From Craterostigma plantagineum (Eukaryota > Streptophyta > Magnoliopsida > Lamiales > Linderniaceae), in NCBI GenBank assembly GCA_027422505.1, contig JAPQWV010000012.1, positions 23,203,501 through 23,267,500 on the forward strand: 64,000 nt of DNA, in the 5' to 3' direction. A program made the position numbers and the translations under genes. The notes below the pieces were generated by a model. The model saw nothing but the letters and a program-made list of their open reading frames with translations, was not told the origin of the DNA and did no database searches. Shown piece after piece: positions 32,471 to 44,242 of this stretch (the stretch's first letter is position 1; each line of letters starts with the position of its first letter).

Positions 32471-32865
32471 GTCCGTTTGGTAGAGAGGATGAGTTTAAAG
32501 GGTATTAGCTTTAGTTGGGTAAAACGAATGATATGAATTTTTAGGGTGTTTGGTTGATGGATTTTATTAATGATATTGGATGGATTTGATAGAATGGTTT
32601 TAGATGGTTTTAAGTTTAATTAGATTCAATTACAATTCTTTTGAATTTAATATTTTGTAAATAAAGTGTTATTTTGTCATCAATGCCTGGAATTAACTAA
32701 CTGTATAGGGAGATGTAACTTTAGCTAATACCTTATTAGGGGTATGAAGGGGGTATCAAGTAAATCTCACTTTTAAATAAACCATCCAACATAAAACTAC
32801 TTTTAATTAATACTAACCCCTACTCCAACCAGGAGTTCAAGTGAAATCAACTCCTGGCATGCATA
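32471..32865. other. spacer with possible degraded MITE
   Basis: gggtgtttggttgatgg (about 32547) and the complement of ccatccaacataaaac (about 32783) look like a decayed Tourist-like terminal pair, but no target-site duplication is clear. Confidence 0.3.
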
Positions 32866-33026
32866 TGAAGATCTAAAGAGTCCAGTTAGTACAATATATA
32901 ACAAAGTTCAGTCTTAACCATACTTTCCACATTCCGACTACGTTCACATGCATATCTAAAGAGTCCAGTTAGTTCAATATATAACAAAGTTCAGTCTTAA
33001 TTGACTTTTCACATTCCGACTAGGTT
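32866..33026. repeat. ~80-bp tandem duplication
   Basis: Both copies contain atctaaagagtccagttagt, then acaatatataacaaagttca and cacattccgacta. The second copy starts at about 32948. Confidence 0.88.
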
Positions 33027-33092
33027 CAGTTCATAAATTATATCATGGACTAAGGGGTGATTCCATTCCACAGCCATCTTTGTCCTTACAGT

Positions 33093-33308
33093 CACTGGCG
33101 GAGCCAGTGTAGGGCCAATGGGGTCCTGGACCCCACCGAAAATAATTTCCTTTTTAGCATTATAAGAAGAAAATAACTATTACTATTTTTATCAAATATA
33201 ATAAGTATATGGACCCCACTGAAATATTTAAAAACTCCATATGACTAATAAACATTTAAGAATTTGGACCCCAGACCCCGCTCTAATGAAGGTCTAGCTC
33301 AGCCACTG
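33093..33308. mobile_element. hAT MITE, 216 bp, perfect 8-bp TSD
   Basis: TIRs are CACTGGCGGAGCCAG and the complement of TCTAGCTCAGCCACTG. The target-site duplication CTTACAGT occurs at 33085-33092 and 33309-33316. The interior has mirror-image 'ggaccccac' blocks. No ORF. Confidence 0.88.
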
Positions 33309-33689
33309 CTTACAGTCTTAACTAAATTTAGTCTAAATCGAAGCACAACCTTATTGTTGGCAAAGGAATACTTCAACTTCCAATGGGACTAATGTTTCTG
33401 ATATGTATATATTATTGTCATAAATCACAATAAATATGGACAGTCAAGGCGTTCAAACTCGACTTGGCGACGTTGCTCTTTTTGGACAATTCGACCACTT
33501 TGTCCCAGTCTTTGTTTTTTTCCGACAATAATGTCAATATGTGACAAAAGTAAATTACAAGTGGCTAAGAAAAAACAAAAAAAAAACTAAGAAAATCCGA
33601 AGGAAATTGGGATAGAAGCCCAACATAGAAACCGACTTTGACCCTAACCCTTGAGATTTTCTCTTACATATCTTCTATTTAGAAGTTGG

Positions 33690-33820
33690 ATAATTGGGCT
33701 ATATGCCCAATACAAAGCCCAAATAGAAAAGGCCAACACGTACCATTATGTATGAAATTAGAAAAGCCCAACACATTTCCATTTGGGTGTGGGTGCTATA
33801 TTTTGTTCGATTTAGGGTTT
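33690..33820 (+). promoter_or_regulatory. site II elements and telo-box upstream of SF3A1
   Basis: ttgggct, tgcccaa, aagccca and aagccca lie at about 33694-33771. A perfect reverse telo-box (tttagggttt) is at 33811-33820, 50 bp before the ATG. This is a common arrangement for plant housekeeping genes. Confidence 0.5.
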
Positions 33821-33869
33821 TCCTTGAACGATTTAGGGTAAATTTCTGTGTGTTGGTAATCCAATCGTG

Positions 33870-36388
33870 ATGCTGGGATCCATACTAACTCTCCCTGCAC
33901 CTCCCGAGGATGGAAACCTCGGCCCTATTCCGCCGGCGCAGGTGATTGAGGAACCAGAGCAGCCGACGGTGGAGGAGAACAAGCCCAGCTCGGCCCCAAT
34001 TTCTGTAGCGACGCATACGAAGACGATAGGGATAATTTATCCGCCGCCTGATATAAGGAACATCGTCGACAAAACTGCTCAGTTCGTGGCCAAAAATGGG
34101 GTGGAATTCGAGAAGAGAATCATCGCCAACAATGAGGGAAATGCCAAGTTCAACTTTCTCCACGCTTCAGATCCGTACCACGCTTATTATCAGCATCGCC
34201 TCTCAGAAGCCCGTGTACAGAGTCAAGCTTCTTCGCAAGAAACAGCTCCTCCTCAGCAGTCACCCGAGGCTGAGGCCGCCGCCCTTGCTCCTCCTTCTGA
34301 TGCAAACGGTGCTTCTGAAAAGCCCGATCCTTCTGCCCAGTTCAGGCCAGTGCGCAAGGTTCTTGAGCCGCCGGAGGCTGAGCAATACACCGTTCGCCTC
34401 CCTGAAGGGATTACGGGCGAGGAGCTCGACATAATTAAGCTCACCGCTCAATTCGTTGCGAGGAACGGCAAGTCGTTTCTGACTGGTTTGACTAGCAGGG
34501 AGAGCACCAATCCTCAGTTCCATTTCCTGAGGCCAACACACAGTATGTTCATGTTCTTCACATCGCTCGCTGATGCGTATTCGAAGGTTTTGATGCCTCC
34601 CAAGGGATTGACGGATAAGCTGAGAAACAGTGTTGCTGATATGACGACCGTGCTCGAGCGCTGCCTGAATCGTCTCGAGTGGGAGAGGTCGCAAGAACAA
34701 GCGAGGCAGAAGGCTGAGGATGAGGTAGAGCAGGAAAGGATTCAAATGGCTATGATTGATTGGCACGACTTCGTTGTTGTCGAGACCATTGATTTTGCAG
34801 ATGATGAGGATGATGAGCTGCCGCCGCCCATGACTCTTGAGGAGGTGATAAGGAGGAGTAAGATTTCTGCTGCAGAAGCAGAGGAAGATATTGTTGAGCC
34901 TGGGAAAGAGGTGGAGATGGAGATGGATGAAGAGGAGATGCAGCTTGTCGAGGAGGGAATGAAAGCTGCTAACCTCGAAGATAACATGAAAATTGATGAG
35001 CCCAAGGTAATCGTAGAGGATCAAGAAGCACCCATGAGGATCGTGAAAAACTGGAAGAGGCCCGAAGAGAGAATCCCAGCCGAAAGAGATCCAACAAAGT
35101 ACACTGTTTCTCCAATCACCGGCGAGCTGATACCGATCAACGAAATGTCTGAACACATGAGAATCTCCCTAATCGATCCCAAGTACAAAGAGCAAAAGGA
35201 GAGAATGTTTGCCAAGATAAGAGAGACGACCCTCGCAGCAGATGATGAGATCTCTAGGAACATAGTGGGACTCGCAAGAACGCGCCCCGACATCTTTGGC
35301 ACCACAGAGGAGGAAGTCTCCAACGCCGTCAAGGCAGAGATTGAGAAGAAGAAAGAGGAGCCGCCCAAGCAAGTCATATGGGACGGTCACAGTGGAAGCA
35401 TTGGTCGAACTGCTAATCAGGCCATGTCACAGATGAACACGCCCGGCCTAATAGAGGACCCTAGCGAAGCTTCAAACAACGAAAATAGTTACTTGGGTCC
35501 CATTCCTCCACCACCGATTAGATCACTGCCGCCTCCACCACCACCTGGGCTCACCCTGAATATCCCTCGGCCACCTCTCCCCGGCGGAATTCAATACTCA
35601 GCCTCAGCCACTCCCGGCGGCGTTCTGGCCCCACTGCCACCAAGGCCAGCGATGGTCAACATTCCTTCTATTCGTCCTCAGCCACAAGTGCCTATGATGC
35701 AGCCGCCACCTATTGCCCCACCGTCGATGAATATCCCAGGGATGGCCCCACCGCCGCCGCCGCCTGGGTCACAGTACACACCCTTGGGTGGTCCTCCCAG
35801 GCCTTACATTCCTCCTCCTATGCCACCTCAGCCAGGCATGCCCATGATGGCCCCACCACCTATGCCGCCCCAAGTAATGCCTCCACCGCCGCTGCCCGAG
35901 GATGCTCCTCCACCGCTGCCCGAGGAACCCGAACCCAAGAGGCAGAAACTCGACGAAGCAGCTCTTATCCCCGAGGACCAATTCCTTGCTCAGCATCCTG
36001 TAAATGAGTTTCTTTTACGCACTATATTTTGTTATGTGAATCGTTTCGCTGAGTGGTCGTTGATTTGATGTCTTGTCTTTGAATTTGGGTTTTGTGCTTG
36101 TAGGGCCCGGCTGTTATCAAAGTATCCGTGCCGAGTGCTGATGAAGGGAATCCGAATTTGAGAGGTCAAGTGCTCGAAATTGCTGTGCAGTCGCTGTCTG
36201 AAACTGTTGCGAGTTTGAAGGAGAAGATCTCTGGCGAAATACAGCTTCCTGCGAACAAGCAAAAGCTGAGCGGAAAACCTGGGTTTCTCAGGGATAACTT
36301 ATCGCTTGCTTATTACAATTTCACTTCGGGGGAGACGCTTTCCCTTTCTCTGAAAGAACGCGGTGGTAAGAGCAGAAAAGCAAATTGA
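33870..36388 (+). CDS. SF3A1: splicing factor 3A subunit 1 (SF3a120/PRP21)
   Basis: Two exons (33870-35999 and 36104-36388; CCT|GTAAAT donor, TTGTAG|GGC acceptor) encode 804 residues. Two SURP modules are visible: KTAQFVAKNGVEFEKRI with FNFLHASDPYHAYYQHRL (about residues 60-115), and LTAQFVARNGKSFLTGL with FHFLRPTHSMF (about 190-240). Then come a charged PRP21-like middle, a Pro-rich stretch (PPPPPPGLT and similar), and a C-terminal ubiquitin-like domain LSETVASLKEKISGEIQLPA. SF3A1 is part of the U2 snRNP SF3a complex and acts in the nucleus in branch-site recognition. The start is the ATG at 33870 (MLGSILTLP); the GTG just upstream is not needed. The gene is intact, of normal plant length, and has a telo-box promoter. 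Confidence 0.97.
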
Positions 36389-37156
36389 TGATTTGGGATT
36401 GTGGGCAAATTGTAAGACAGGTTTCTTGGTTCACCTTGATTGCTCTGAGTTGAGGTTTGTATGGTTTCATTATGGGGACTTAATGTAGATTATTATTTTA
36501 GTCGTTGTGAGGAATGATTTTCTATTATCTTCAGCTGTTATTTAGTATCTGAAATATCCAATATCATGTGGTTCATGTTCTTGATTCCCAACATTTTTTC
36601 GCCTTTTCACCGTAGTTAATGGTTATTGATAGTGATCTAACATTCTTAATTCTTACCTGATTGTTATCTAAGTGGAAATAGCTCTTCATGTTTTTGGATT
36701 GAGATTACTAGAAGAATCAAGAATGTAATAGACTTCAACAGAAATTCCATACAAAAACTGCAGAAAGCATTACAATTTGAAGCAGTTATATCCTAAGCCA
36801 AAGCTAAAAGCCTCACTGCATAGTATATGCATTAGCTACAGACCATAAAAGCTAAAAACATTTTACCTAATGATGTATAATGTTAACTAACCAAACACAC
36901 ACAGAAAGAAGTGGCTACTCTTTTTTCTTGTGTAGTGTTAACTCTTACCAGAGCAAAATTGCAAACCATATTAACGAAGCTGTCGAAGTAATTGTATTCC
37001 CTATTCAACGCCGTAGTATCCTCATATGGAGGAGTGGACGACAACTCTGAGAAGTTACCATCTTGGCCTATCAGAATGAACGTTCGATGGTTTCGATCTC
37101 AAGTCAAAGAAAGAACGATAGACACAAAAAAAGGGAGTCGTAGAATAGACACAAAC
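36389..37156. other. SF3A1 3' UTR and spacer
   Basis: No ORF with recognisable similarity. The eIF4B fragment on the opposite strand starts at about 37157. Confidence 0.5.
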
Positions 37157-38034
37157 CTATTCAGATATCTGCTGCTCGAAAATCGCCTTCCACCACCATG
37201 AGAATGTGGACTTCGATTTGTTCCATGCCGAAACGAAGGAGATCTCTGAGGAGGGTATATACATCTCTAGGTTCTTCGTACTGTAAGGATCTTGAATGAG
37301 GCCTCTTACTGAACTTCCCGCGAGGGTCATCATATGATCCATGTCGAAAAGGAGACCTTTCACCATGGCTGCTTGGCCTTGAAGAAGGTCTATCTCTAAA
37401 GCCGGAAACTCCTCTAATGGGTTCAGAACTTGGCCTTTCGTAGACTCTTCGACTGTAACGATATTTTCCATCCAAATTCCGGACCAGCAATTCCAAGTCC
37501 GCTCTTTTTGGAGTATGATATCGCTTAGGTTGTCATTGCCTTCACGAGACAGTTCGTTCTTCAGTTGCTCAATTTCTTCCTTCAGTTTCTTTTCTTCCCC
37601 AATCTCACCCCTGAAGCAAGTTATATGGTGATATACTTTTGCTTATCAGCTTTCATAGTATACGTAGAAATAGCAGGGAATCTGATATCTCCAAGCATAA
37701 AGGGATTGAATTCATAGAAGCAGAAAATCAAACCATACAACCATCGAACACAACGAAAAGCACAAATCCCAGAACAAGCCATCCTGCCAATGCTTCGATG
37801 CTCAAACTTCAAATCGATCTTCCTCCAATCCAAGTTCTTCTCCTCAAGCAAAACCTCCCTTGGTCTCGCATCCCCAAATGGATTCACCTTCTGCCTCTGT
37901 TTACCTTCGCCAGCATTACTCTGTGAGCTACCAGGCCTGCTAGATTGCGAGCTTGTTGGCCACGAAGTTTTCTCCTTTTCTATCTGATTCTTTACGTCGA
38001 GCAAAATGAGAGCAACACCACGACGAAAATGCAA
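37157..38034 (-). pseudogene. EIF4B: eIF4B-like fragment (plant translation initiation factor 4B)
   Basis: Minus-strand blocks match the C-terminal half of plant eIF4B in order: SSQSSRPGSSQSNAGEGKQR and NPFGDARPREVLLEEKNLDW (about 37990-37800), EEKKLKEEIEQLKNEL (about 37590), LELLVRNLDGKYRYSRR and RPSSRPSSHGERSPFRHG. A splice-like TTCAG|GGG precedes the second block. Between QKER and LELLV one base is missing, shifting the frame, and the conserved C-terminal tail is replaced by unrelated sequence. The N-terminal RNA-binding half is not found upstream; a repeat-rich, LTR-like region lies there instead. eIF4B normally assists eIF4A/4F in 43S recruitment. This copy looks like a decayed fragment; a real but divergent gene is less likely. 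Confidence 0.62.
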
Positions 38035-38109
38035 TATAGATCAGAAAATGCCAAATCTCAAGCGTCGTCAATAATCAAGCGAAGACCACAGAGTCCAACG
38101 ATTGAAGTT

Positions 38110-38500
38110 GTCGCCTCATGTACGACTCCCGATTTTAAAGAAACACCCCAATCACAACGCAAGGTCGAACAAACGTAGGGGAATGGTGACTATCCAGGGG
38201 AGAGATCAGACACAAAAAGATAAGATACGACCAACAACTTCAGCATGGACTTCAATAATCAAAGCTGCCGACTCGTGTACAGCTCTTCCGAGTTTAAAGA
38301 AAACTCTCAATCCCAACACAAGGTTGAACAAATGTAGGGAGAGTTGCGACAAGTGAAAGGAGAGCTGGAACACCTAAAGAGAAGATTCGACTTGTGTACA
38401 TCTCTCAAAATTTAAAGAGAATTCCTCAATCCCAACAAAAGGTTGAACAAACGTAGGGGGAGTGGTGACTATCCAGGGGAGAGATCGAACACAAGAGGGA
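38110..38500. repeat. imperfect 120-160 bp tandem repeat
   Basis: Three copies share gtgtacagctct, 'tttaaagaaaactctcaatc' and aaggttgaacaaacgtaggg, at about 38115-38180, 38273-38340 and 38393-38460. Two copies also share tggtgactatccagggga. Confidence 0.75.
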
Positions 38501-38734
38501 CGATCCAGCAAACAGCTTTGAAAACTTAAGAGAAGAGAAGTTCAAGGACGGTGAGCTTGAAAGATCTTTTAAAGAAGAGGTTGCAAGACAAGACAAATGA
38601 GGATGTGATTGTAGAAGAACACACATGCAAATGCTTTCGCGACACAACTCCGATACGTATTCTTTGAGGACTCAGGGCGATTACAAGACGAAGATAACCA
38701 GCGCTGGATTGCAAATTGAACACAAAGGGGTAGA

Positions 38735-38997
38735 TTGTTAGGAAATGTTTATTGTGTTCAATTAATTATTTTATCTTAGCTTTGTAATTTATATTAAGCT
38801 AGGGCCAGATTGTAAATATACCTAATCTGTGGGTATATTGGTTACATTGGGGTTAATAGCCCATTAAGGCTTATGTATAAATACCCTAAACATTACAATG
38901 TTTAGGGTTACGGATTCAGAATCAGAGTTTAACTATTTTGCTAAGTAGCTCGCGCACCCCACTCTGTTCAAACTTACACATCGTCTAGTGGTAGCAT
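38735..38997 (+). repeat. Copia-type LTR-like piece
   Basis: 'aaaggggtagat' directly precedes TGTTAGGAAATG, which is the usual polypurine-tract/LTR junction of many plant Copia elements. A TATA-like gtataaatac lies at about 38875. A possible end is ...gtggtagca at 38997, but no partner LTR was found. Confidence 0.4.
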
Positions 38998-39302
38998 CCG
39001 AAGTTCATCGTCTATGGTAATATTAATTATATGAATCTTGTCAAGGTTGGATAAAACGGACCAAAAAGAAAATGTGTCTCGACTCCTTCGGATTATTCAT
39101 TCATGTGCATGAGAGCCCGTCTTCTAGCGCCACTTTTTGGTCCGTTTTATCCAACCTTAACAAGATTCTTATAATTAGTGTTATCGTAGACGATGAATTT
39201 CGGATGCTAAAAAGCAGTAATACCACTAGACGATGTGCAGAGTTTGAACAGAGTGGGGTGCGCGAGCTACTTAGCAAAATAGTTAAACTCTGATTCTGAA
39301 TC
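38926..39302. repeat. long inverted repeat, ~150-165-bp arms
   Basis: Left arm 38926-39068 (ggattcagaatcagagttta ... cggaccaaaaag) and right arm 39134-39302 (ctttttggtccgttttatcc ... ctgattctgaatcc) are inverted complements with a few mismatches and a short insertion near 39212. The loop is about 65 bp. It directly borders the Copia 2 insertion. Confidence 0.88.
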
Positions 39303-39307
39303 CCCCC

Positions 39308-39559
39308 TGTGGAAGTGTGAAATTTCTGTTATATTTTCCATGGTTCTCAGTTCATAGCCGTTGAAGAGTTATTTTATTATCTGGGCTTTGATTATATTTG
39401 GGCCTGAGTATGTAGAGGTCGGCCCAATAGTAGTAGCATATAAAAGGTGTACAGTAGAACCCTTTGAGGGTTAAGTATGAAATGCGCGCGTAAATTGAGT
39501 GATCAATAGAACAAAAGTTTTTCCTGTTTCTTCAAACTGTTTCTTCAATATTTTCAACA
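39308..39559 (+). repeat. 5' LTR of Copia 2
   Basis: TGTGGAAGTG...TTTTCAACA, 252 bp, with a TATA-like catataaaag. Confidence 0.96.
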
Positions 39560-39612
39560 TGGTATCAGAGCCATTCTAATCGAAGATCTAATCGAAGATC
39601 TCAGCTCGAATA

Positions 39613-42600
39613 ATGGCGGAACAAGACAATTCAACAACTACTGGAGCAGGAAATAATGCTGCGACACTAAACTTCAACAGTCCGATGTACATCCACCCAT
39701 CCGATACACCTAACCTCGATTTAACAACTGGAATTCTCAGAGGTTCGGATAATTACAGGATTTGGAGCATGAGGATGATTGTTGCGCTAGAAGCAAAGAA
39801 TAAGATATGATTTATTGATGGAACATGCAAATGTCCAGGCCAAGACTCACCGATGCTATCACAGTGGAGAAGATGCGATGCTCTTGTCAAGACCTGGATA
39901 CATCGATCGATATCTGAAGAATTGATATCAGGTATTGTTTACCATCAGAGTGCGTATGAAATTTGGAATGATTTGAAGCTGAGGTTTGACAAGATAAACG
40001 GAGCAAGAATGTATGGATTATTTCGGGAGAGCTATTCCAGTGTTCAAGGAGCTGCTTCTGTCTCTGAGTATTATAACAAACTCAAGCCTCTTTGGGACGA
40101 GTATGATTCGATGATTCCAGCCCCTGCAGCAGAGGTTTCAAAGGAATACAAAGACTTCTGTTCTTGGCAAAAGATGATGCAATTCTTGATTGGATTGAAC
40201 GATTGCTACCAGAATATCAGATCTCAGATTCTCCTAATGCCCCCACTTCCATCACATAGTCAAGTGTATTCGATGGTGATCAATGAGGAAGCTCAAAGAG
40301 GGATAAATCTACAAGCTGGAAATAAAGATACTTCCATTGCCCTGATGTCAAACTTTGCCCCCACTAACTATAATTCTGGTCAGTTTGGAAAGGCTACGCT
40401 CTTTTGTGATAACTGCAACATTGGAGGACATACAAGAGAGACATGCTTCAAGATTCATGGATATCCATCAAGTTTCACCCGTGGTGGAAGAAGAGGTGGT
40501 TTTGGAGGCAGAAGGGGCCAGGGCAGAGCTAGAGGAGGCAGAGGCCGAGTCAACAACATCACAGTCCCAGAAGTTAACAGTGAAAAGATGAAGGGGGAGA
40601 GCATGAATGTTCATCATGGATTCTCACAGGATCAGTACACTCAGATCCTAAAACTGCTGGAAAAGACAGCAGCATCAGATGATGGGAAGATTGCTGGAAC
40701 CTCGGCTACTGCAAATACCTCAGGTATGCATATATCTAACACTAATCCTGGCTGCATATGGATAGTAGACACTGGTGCAAATCATCACATCACCTGCACC
40801 AGTGACCTATTTGACTCAGTTGATATGGATTTCTGCAACATTAATAGTGTTAAGTAACCTAATGGCACATGTAGTGAGGTATCTTCATCTGGAACAGTTC
40901 ATATAAATGAGAGTCTCAAGCTCAAAAATGTTCTATATGTGCCAGATTTCAAGCACAACTTGCTCTCTGTTTCTAAGCTAGTAGGAGATGAAAATGTGCA
41001 CTTAAAATTCTTCCATGACCATTGTGTTATACAGGAAACTTTGACTGGCAAGATCAAGGGGATTGGTAGACAAGAGAATGGTCTTTACATACTCAAGCCA
41101 ATTCCCAGCATTCTGTCAGCAAAGGATAGTGATGAGTCTGCTTTAGAATAAATAAGAGTGATGATGTTTCTTTATGGCACTATAGACTAGGTCATATGTC
41201 ATTTGGAAGATTCAAGTATATGAATGACTTGCATTTGTCTGTTAATGATTCTGTCAAATATTGCACTTTCTGCCCACTAGCAAAACATGCAAGATTAAAG
41301 TTTCCTACTAGAGATACCAGTGCTAATTCTAAGTTTGATCTAATTCATGTGGATGTATGGGGTCCTTATAGAGAGATGACTTATGAGAATGAGAGATATT
41401 TTCTGACTGTTGTTGATGATTTCTCTCGAGCTGTCTGGATTTTTCTGATGAAAACCAAGACAGAAGTAGCTGGAATCTTAAGACATTTCATTGAATATAC
41501 TGAGAATCAGTTTGGAGTTAGGATTAAGGTCATTAGAAGTGACAATGCTTCTGAATTTTTCTCGCATGAATGCAATGATCTTCTAGCTTCAAAAGGTATA
41601 ATCCATCAGAGTTCATGTGTCTATACACCACAACAAAATGGTGTTGTGGAAAGGAAGCATAGACATATACTTAATGTAGCTCGAGCTTTAAAATTTCAGT
41701 CTAATATTCCTATTAAGTTTTGGGGAGAGTGTGTGAAAACTGCAGTGCATATCATTAACCGGACACCTACCCATGTTTTGAGTGGCAAGACACCTTTTGA
41801 GGTGCTGTTTGGAAAGAAGCCCTCATACTCCCATATGAAAGTATTTGGATGTCTATGTTTTTCCAAAATTCTTCCACAACAGGACAAGTTTCAGTACAGA
41901 TCAAGACCATGTGTCTTCATGGGGTATTCCATTACACAAAAGGGATACAAACTCCTAGACTTGACATCAGAAAACTTCACTGTATCCAGGGAAGTACAGT
42001 TCTTTGAAAATATATTCCCATATACTAATAATGCTACTGATCTTGAAAGAGAAAGGTTTCCTTCTTGTGATAGGAAGGATTATTATGAGGACTTGGTTAC
42101 TCCATACCAGCAACAGGGTGTAGAGAGTGAGCTGAACCAAGGACAACCTGCAGCAACTGAGGAAGGTGCTGTGGAAGTTCCAGAGATCCCAGATATTCAA
42201 CAAAACAATACCAATCCAGCTACTGATCAGGATCAAGAGATAGGGGTAAGGAGGTCAGGTAGAACTCTTAAACCTCCTCTTTGGCACAAGGATTATGTCT
42301 CTCTATACACATCAGGGGCAGATGGGGCTAATCTGTCAAATATCCACTGTCAAAGGTGATTAAGTATGACAGAGTTAGCCCAGGGTATAGAGCATACCTT
42401 GCTGCTGTATCAAAGGACCACATTCCTAGAAATTATGATGAGGCAAGACAGGATAAGAATTGGATAGAAGCCATGAACTCTGAGATCAAGGCCTTAGAAC
42501 TAAACAAAACCTGGAAATTGGTTGATCTTCCAGTTGGGAAAAGTGTGGTTGGTTGTAAGTGGGTATATGCCATAAAATATAAATCAGATGGTACTATAGA

Positions 42601-43978
42601 AAGATATAAGGCTAGGTTGGTTGCTAAGGGTTACACACAAAAGGAAGGGATAGATTATAGTGAGACTTTTTCACCCGTAGTAAAGCATGTTACCATAAGA
42701 ACAGTGTTAGCTCTAGTTGCCTCCTTTAATTGGCCTTTATATCAAATGGATGTCACTAACGCTTTTCTCCAAGGTGATCTTCAGGAAGAAGTATATATGA
42801 GTATTCCACAGGGATTCAACATTCCAGAAAACAGCAAACAGCAAGTCTGTAAACTCGAGAAGGCCTTGTATGGATTGAAACAATCTTCAAGGCAATGGAA
42901 TCAGAAATTCATTCAAGTAATCTGTAAGTTTGGTTTTGTTCAATCAAAGCATGATTATTCTCTGTTCACTAAGCAGGATGAAGGTAGATTTATGATTCTG
43001 CTAGTCTATGTTGATGATATCCTAATTACTGGAAATGATATGGAGATGATCAGTGAATGCAAGAACTATCTTAACAGTATATTCCTTATGAAGGACTTGG
43101 GAGAAATGAGATTTTTCCTTGGTATAGAAGTTGCAAGATCAAGAGAAGGGATTTATTTGAATCAAAGGAAGTATATTATTGATCTTTTACATGATACAGG
43201 CATGGCAGGTTGCAAACCTGCTCCCACCCCTATGGAACAGAACAGCCGAATTATCAGGGAAAAAATCAGACCTGATGACCCTGTTCTCAATGATATATCA
43301 GGTTATCAAAGGCTGGTAGGCAAATTATTATACTTATGCATAACAAGGCCTGATATTACATATGCTGTACAGGTTCTTAGCCAGCATATGCATGAACCTA
43401 GGCAGTCACATATTAATGCTGCATATAGAGTCCTGAGATACCTAAAAGGAAAACTGGGACTTGGACTGTTAATGGCTGCTAACAATGAACTCAAGCTTGA
43501 TGTTTTCTGTGATGCGGATTGGGCATCCTGTCCCAATACCAGGAAGTCCTTGACAGGGTATTTAGTGAAGCTTGGAAGCTCTATTCTGACATGGAAATCG
43601 AAGAAACAGACATTGGTTGCAAAAAGCTCAGCTGAAGCCGAATATAGAGCAATGGCATTAGCTACCTCAGAAGTGGTTTGGATACTAGGCTTATTGAAAG
43701 ATCTGAAAATTGACAACCTCTGTCCCGTGCAAATATGGTCAGACAGCAGGTCTGCAATTCTTCTTGCCGCAAATCCAGTCTTCCACGAGCGAAGTAAGCA
43801 TATAGAAGTGGATTGCCACTTCATCCGAGACAAGATCGAGGATGGAACCATCAAGACAAATCACATATCAACATTTGACCAACCAGCTGATTTGTTGACA
43901 AAGCCCTTGGTGAAGTATCAGTTCGATTACCTCCTCAGCAAGTATGGTGTCATTGACTTGTATGATCACCACACTTGA
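39613..43978 (+). pseudogene. Copia 2 gag-pol polyprotein, two stops and two frameshifts
   Basis: Domains in order: gag with GSDNYRIWSMRMIVALEAKN; CCHC knuckle CDNCNIGGHTRETC; an Arg/Gly-rich linker; protease IVDTGANHHITC; GAG-pre-integrase LWHYRLGH; integrase with DVWGPY and YTPQQNGVVERKHR; RT with LLVYVDDILITGND; RNase H with FCDADWASC and SSAEAEYRAM. Breaks: in-frame TGA at 39808-39810, TAA at 40855-40857, a shift of frame at about 41150 (creating another stop), and another at about 42340 before IKYDRVSPGYRAYL. The RT-RNase H half (42356-43978) is one open frame. The domain set is that of plant Copia elements with a UBN2-type gag. Confidence 0.94.
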
Positions 43979-43985
43979 GGGGGAG

Positions 43986-44237
43986 TGTGGAAGTGTGAAA
44001 TTTCTGTTATATTTTCCATGGTTCTCAGTTCATAGCCGTTGAAGAGTTATTTTATTATCTGGGCTTTGATTATATTTGGGCCTGAGTATGTAGAGGTCGG
44101 CCCAATAGTAGTAGCATATAAAAGGTGTACAGTAGAACCCTTTGAGGGTTAAGTATGAAATGCGCGCGTAAATTGAGTGATCAATAGAACAAAAGTTTTT
44201 CCTGTTTCTTCAAACCGTTTCTTCAATATTTTCAACA
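43986..44237 (+). repeat. 3' LTR of Copia 2
   Basis: Identical to the 5' LTR except for one T/C difference in 'cttcaaacYgtttc'. Confidence 0.96.
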
Positions 44238-44242
44238 CCCCC

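Larger units (their letters stand above)
39308..44237 (+). mobile_element. complete, very young Ty1-Copia retrotransposon (Copia 2), 4.93 kb
   Basis: The 252-bp LTRs differ at one base. The target-site duplication is CCCCC (39303-39307 and 44238-44242). The primer site tggtatcagagcc directly follows the 5' LTR (39560) and a gaggggga polypurine tract directly precedes the 3' LTR. The internal order gag-protease-integrase-RT-RNaseH is complete. Confidence 0.97.

Noticed and set aside
32471..32865. Possible second Tourist-like MITE (gggtgtttggttg end)
   Set aside because: The terminal match is weak and no TAA/TTA duplication could be placed.
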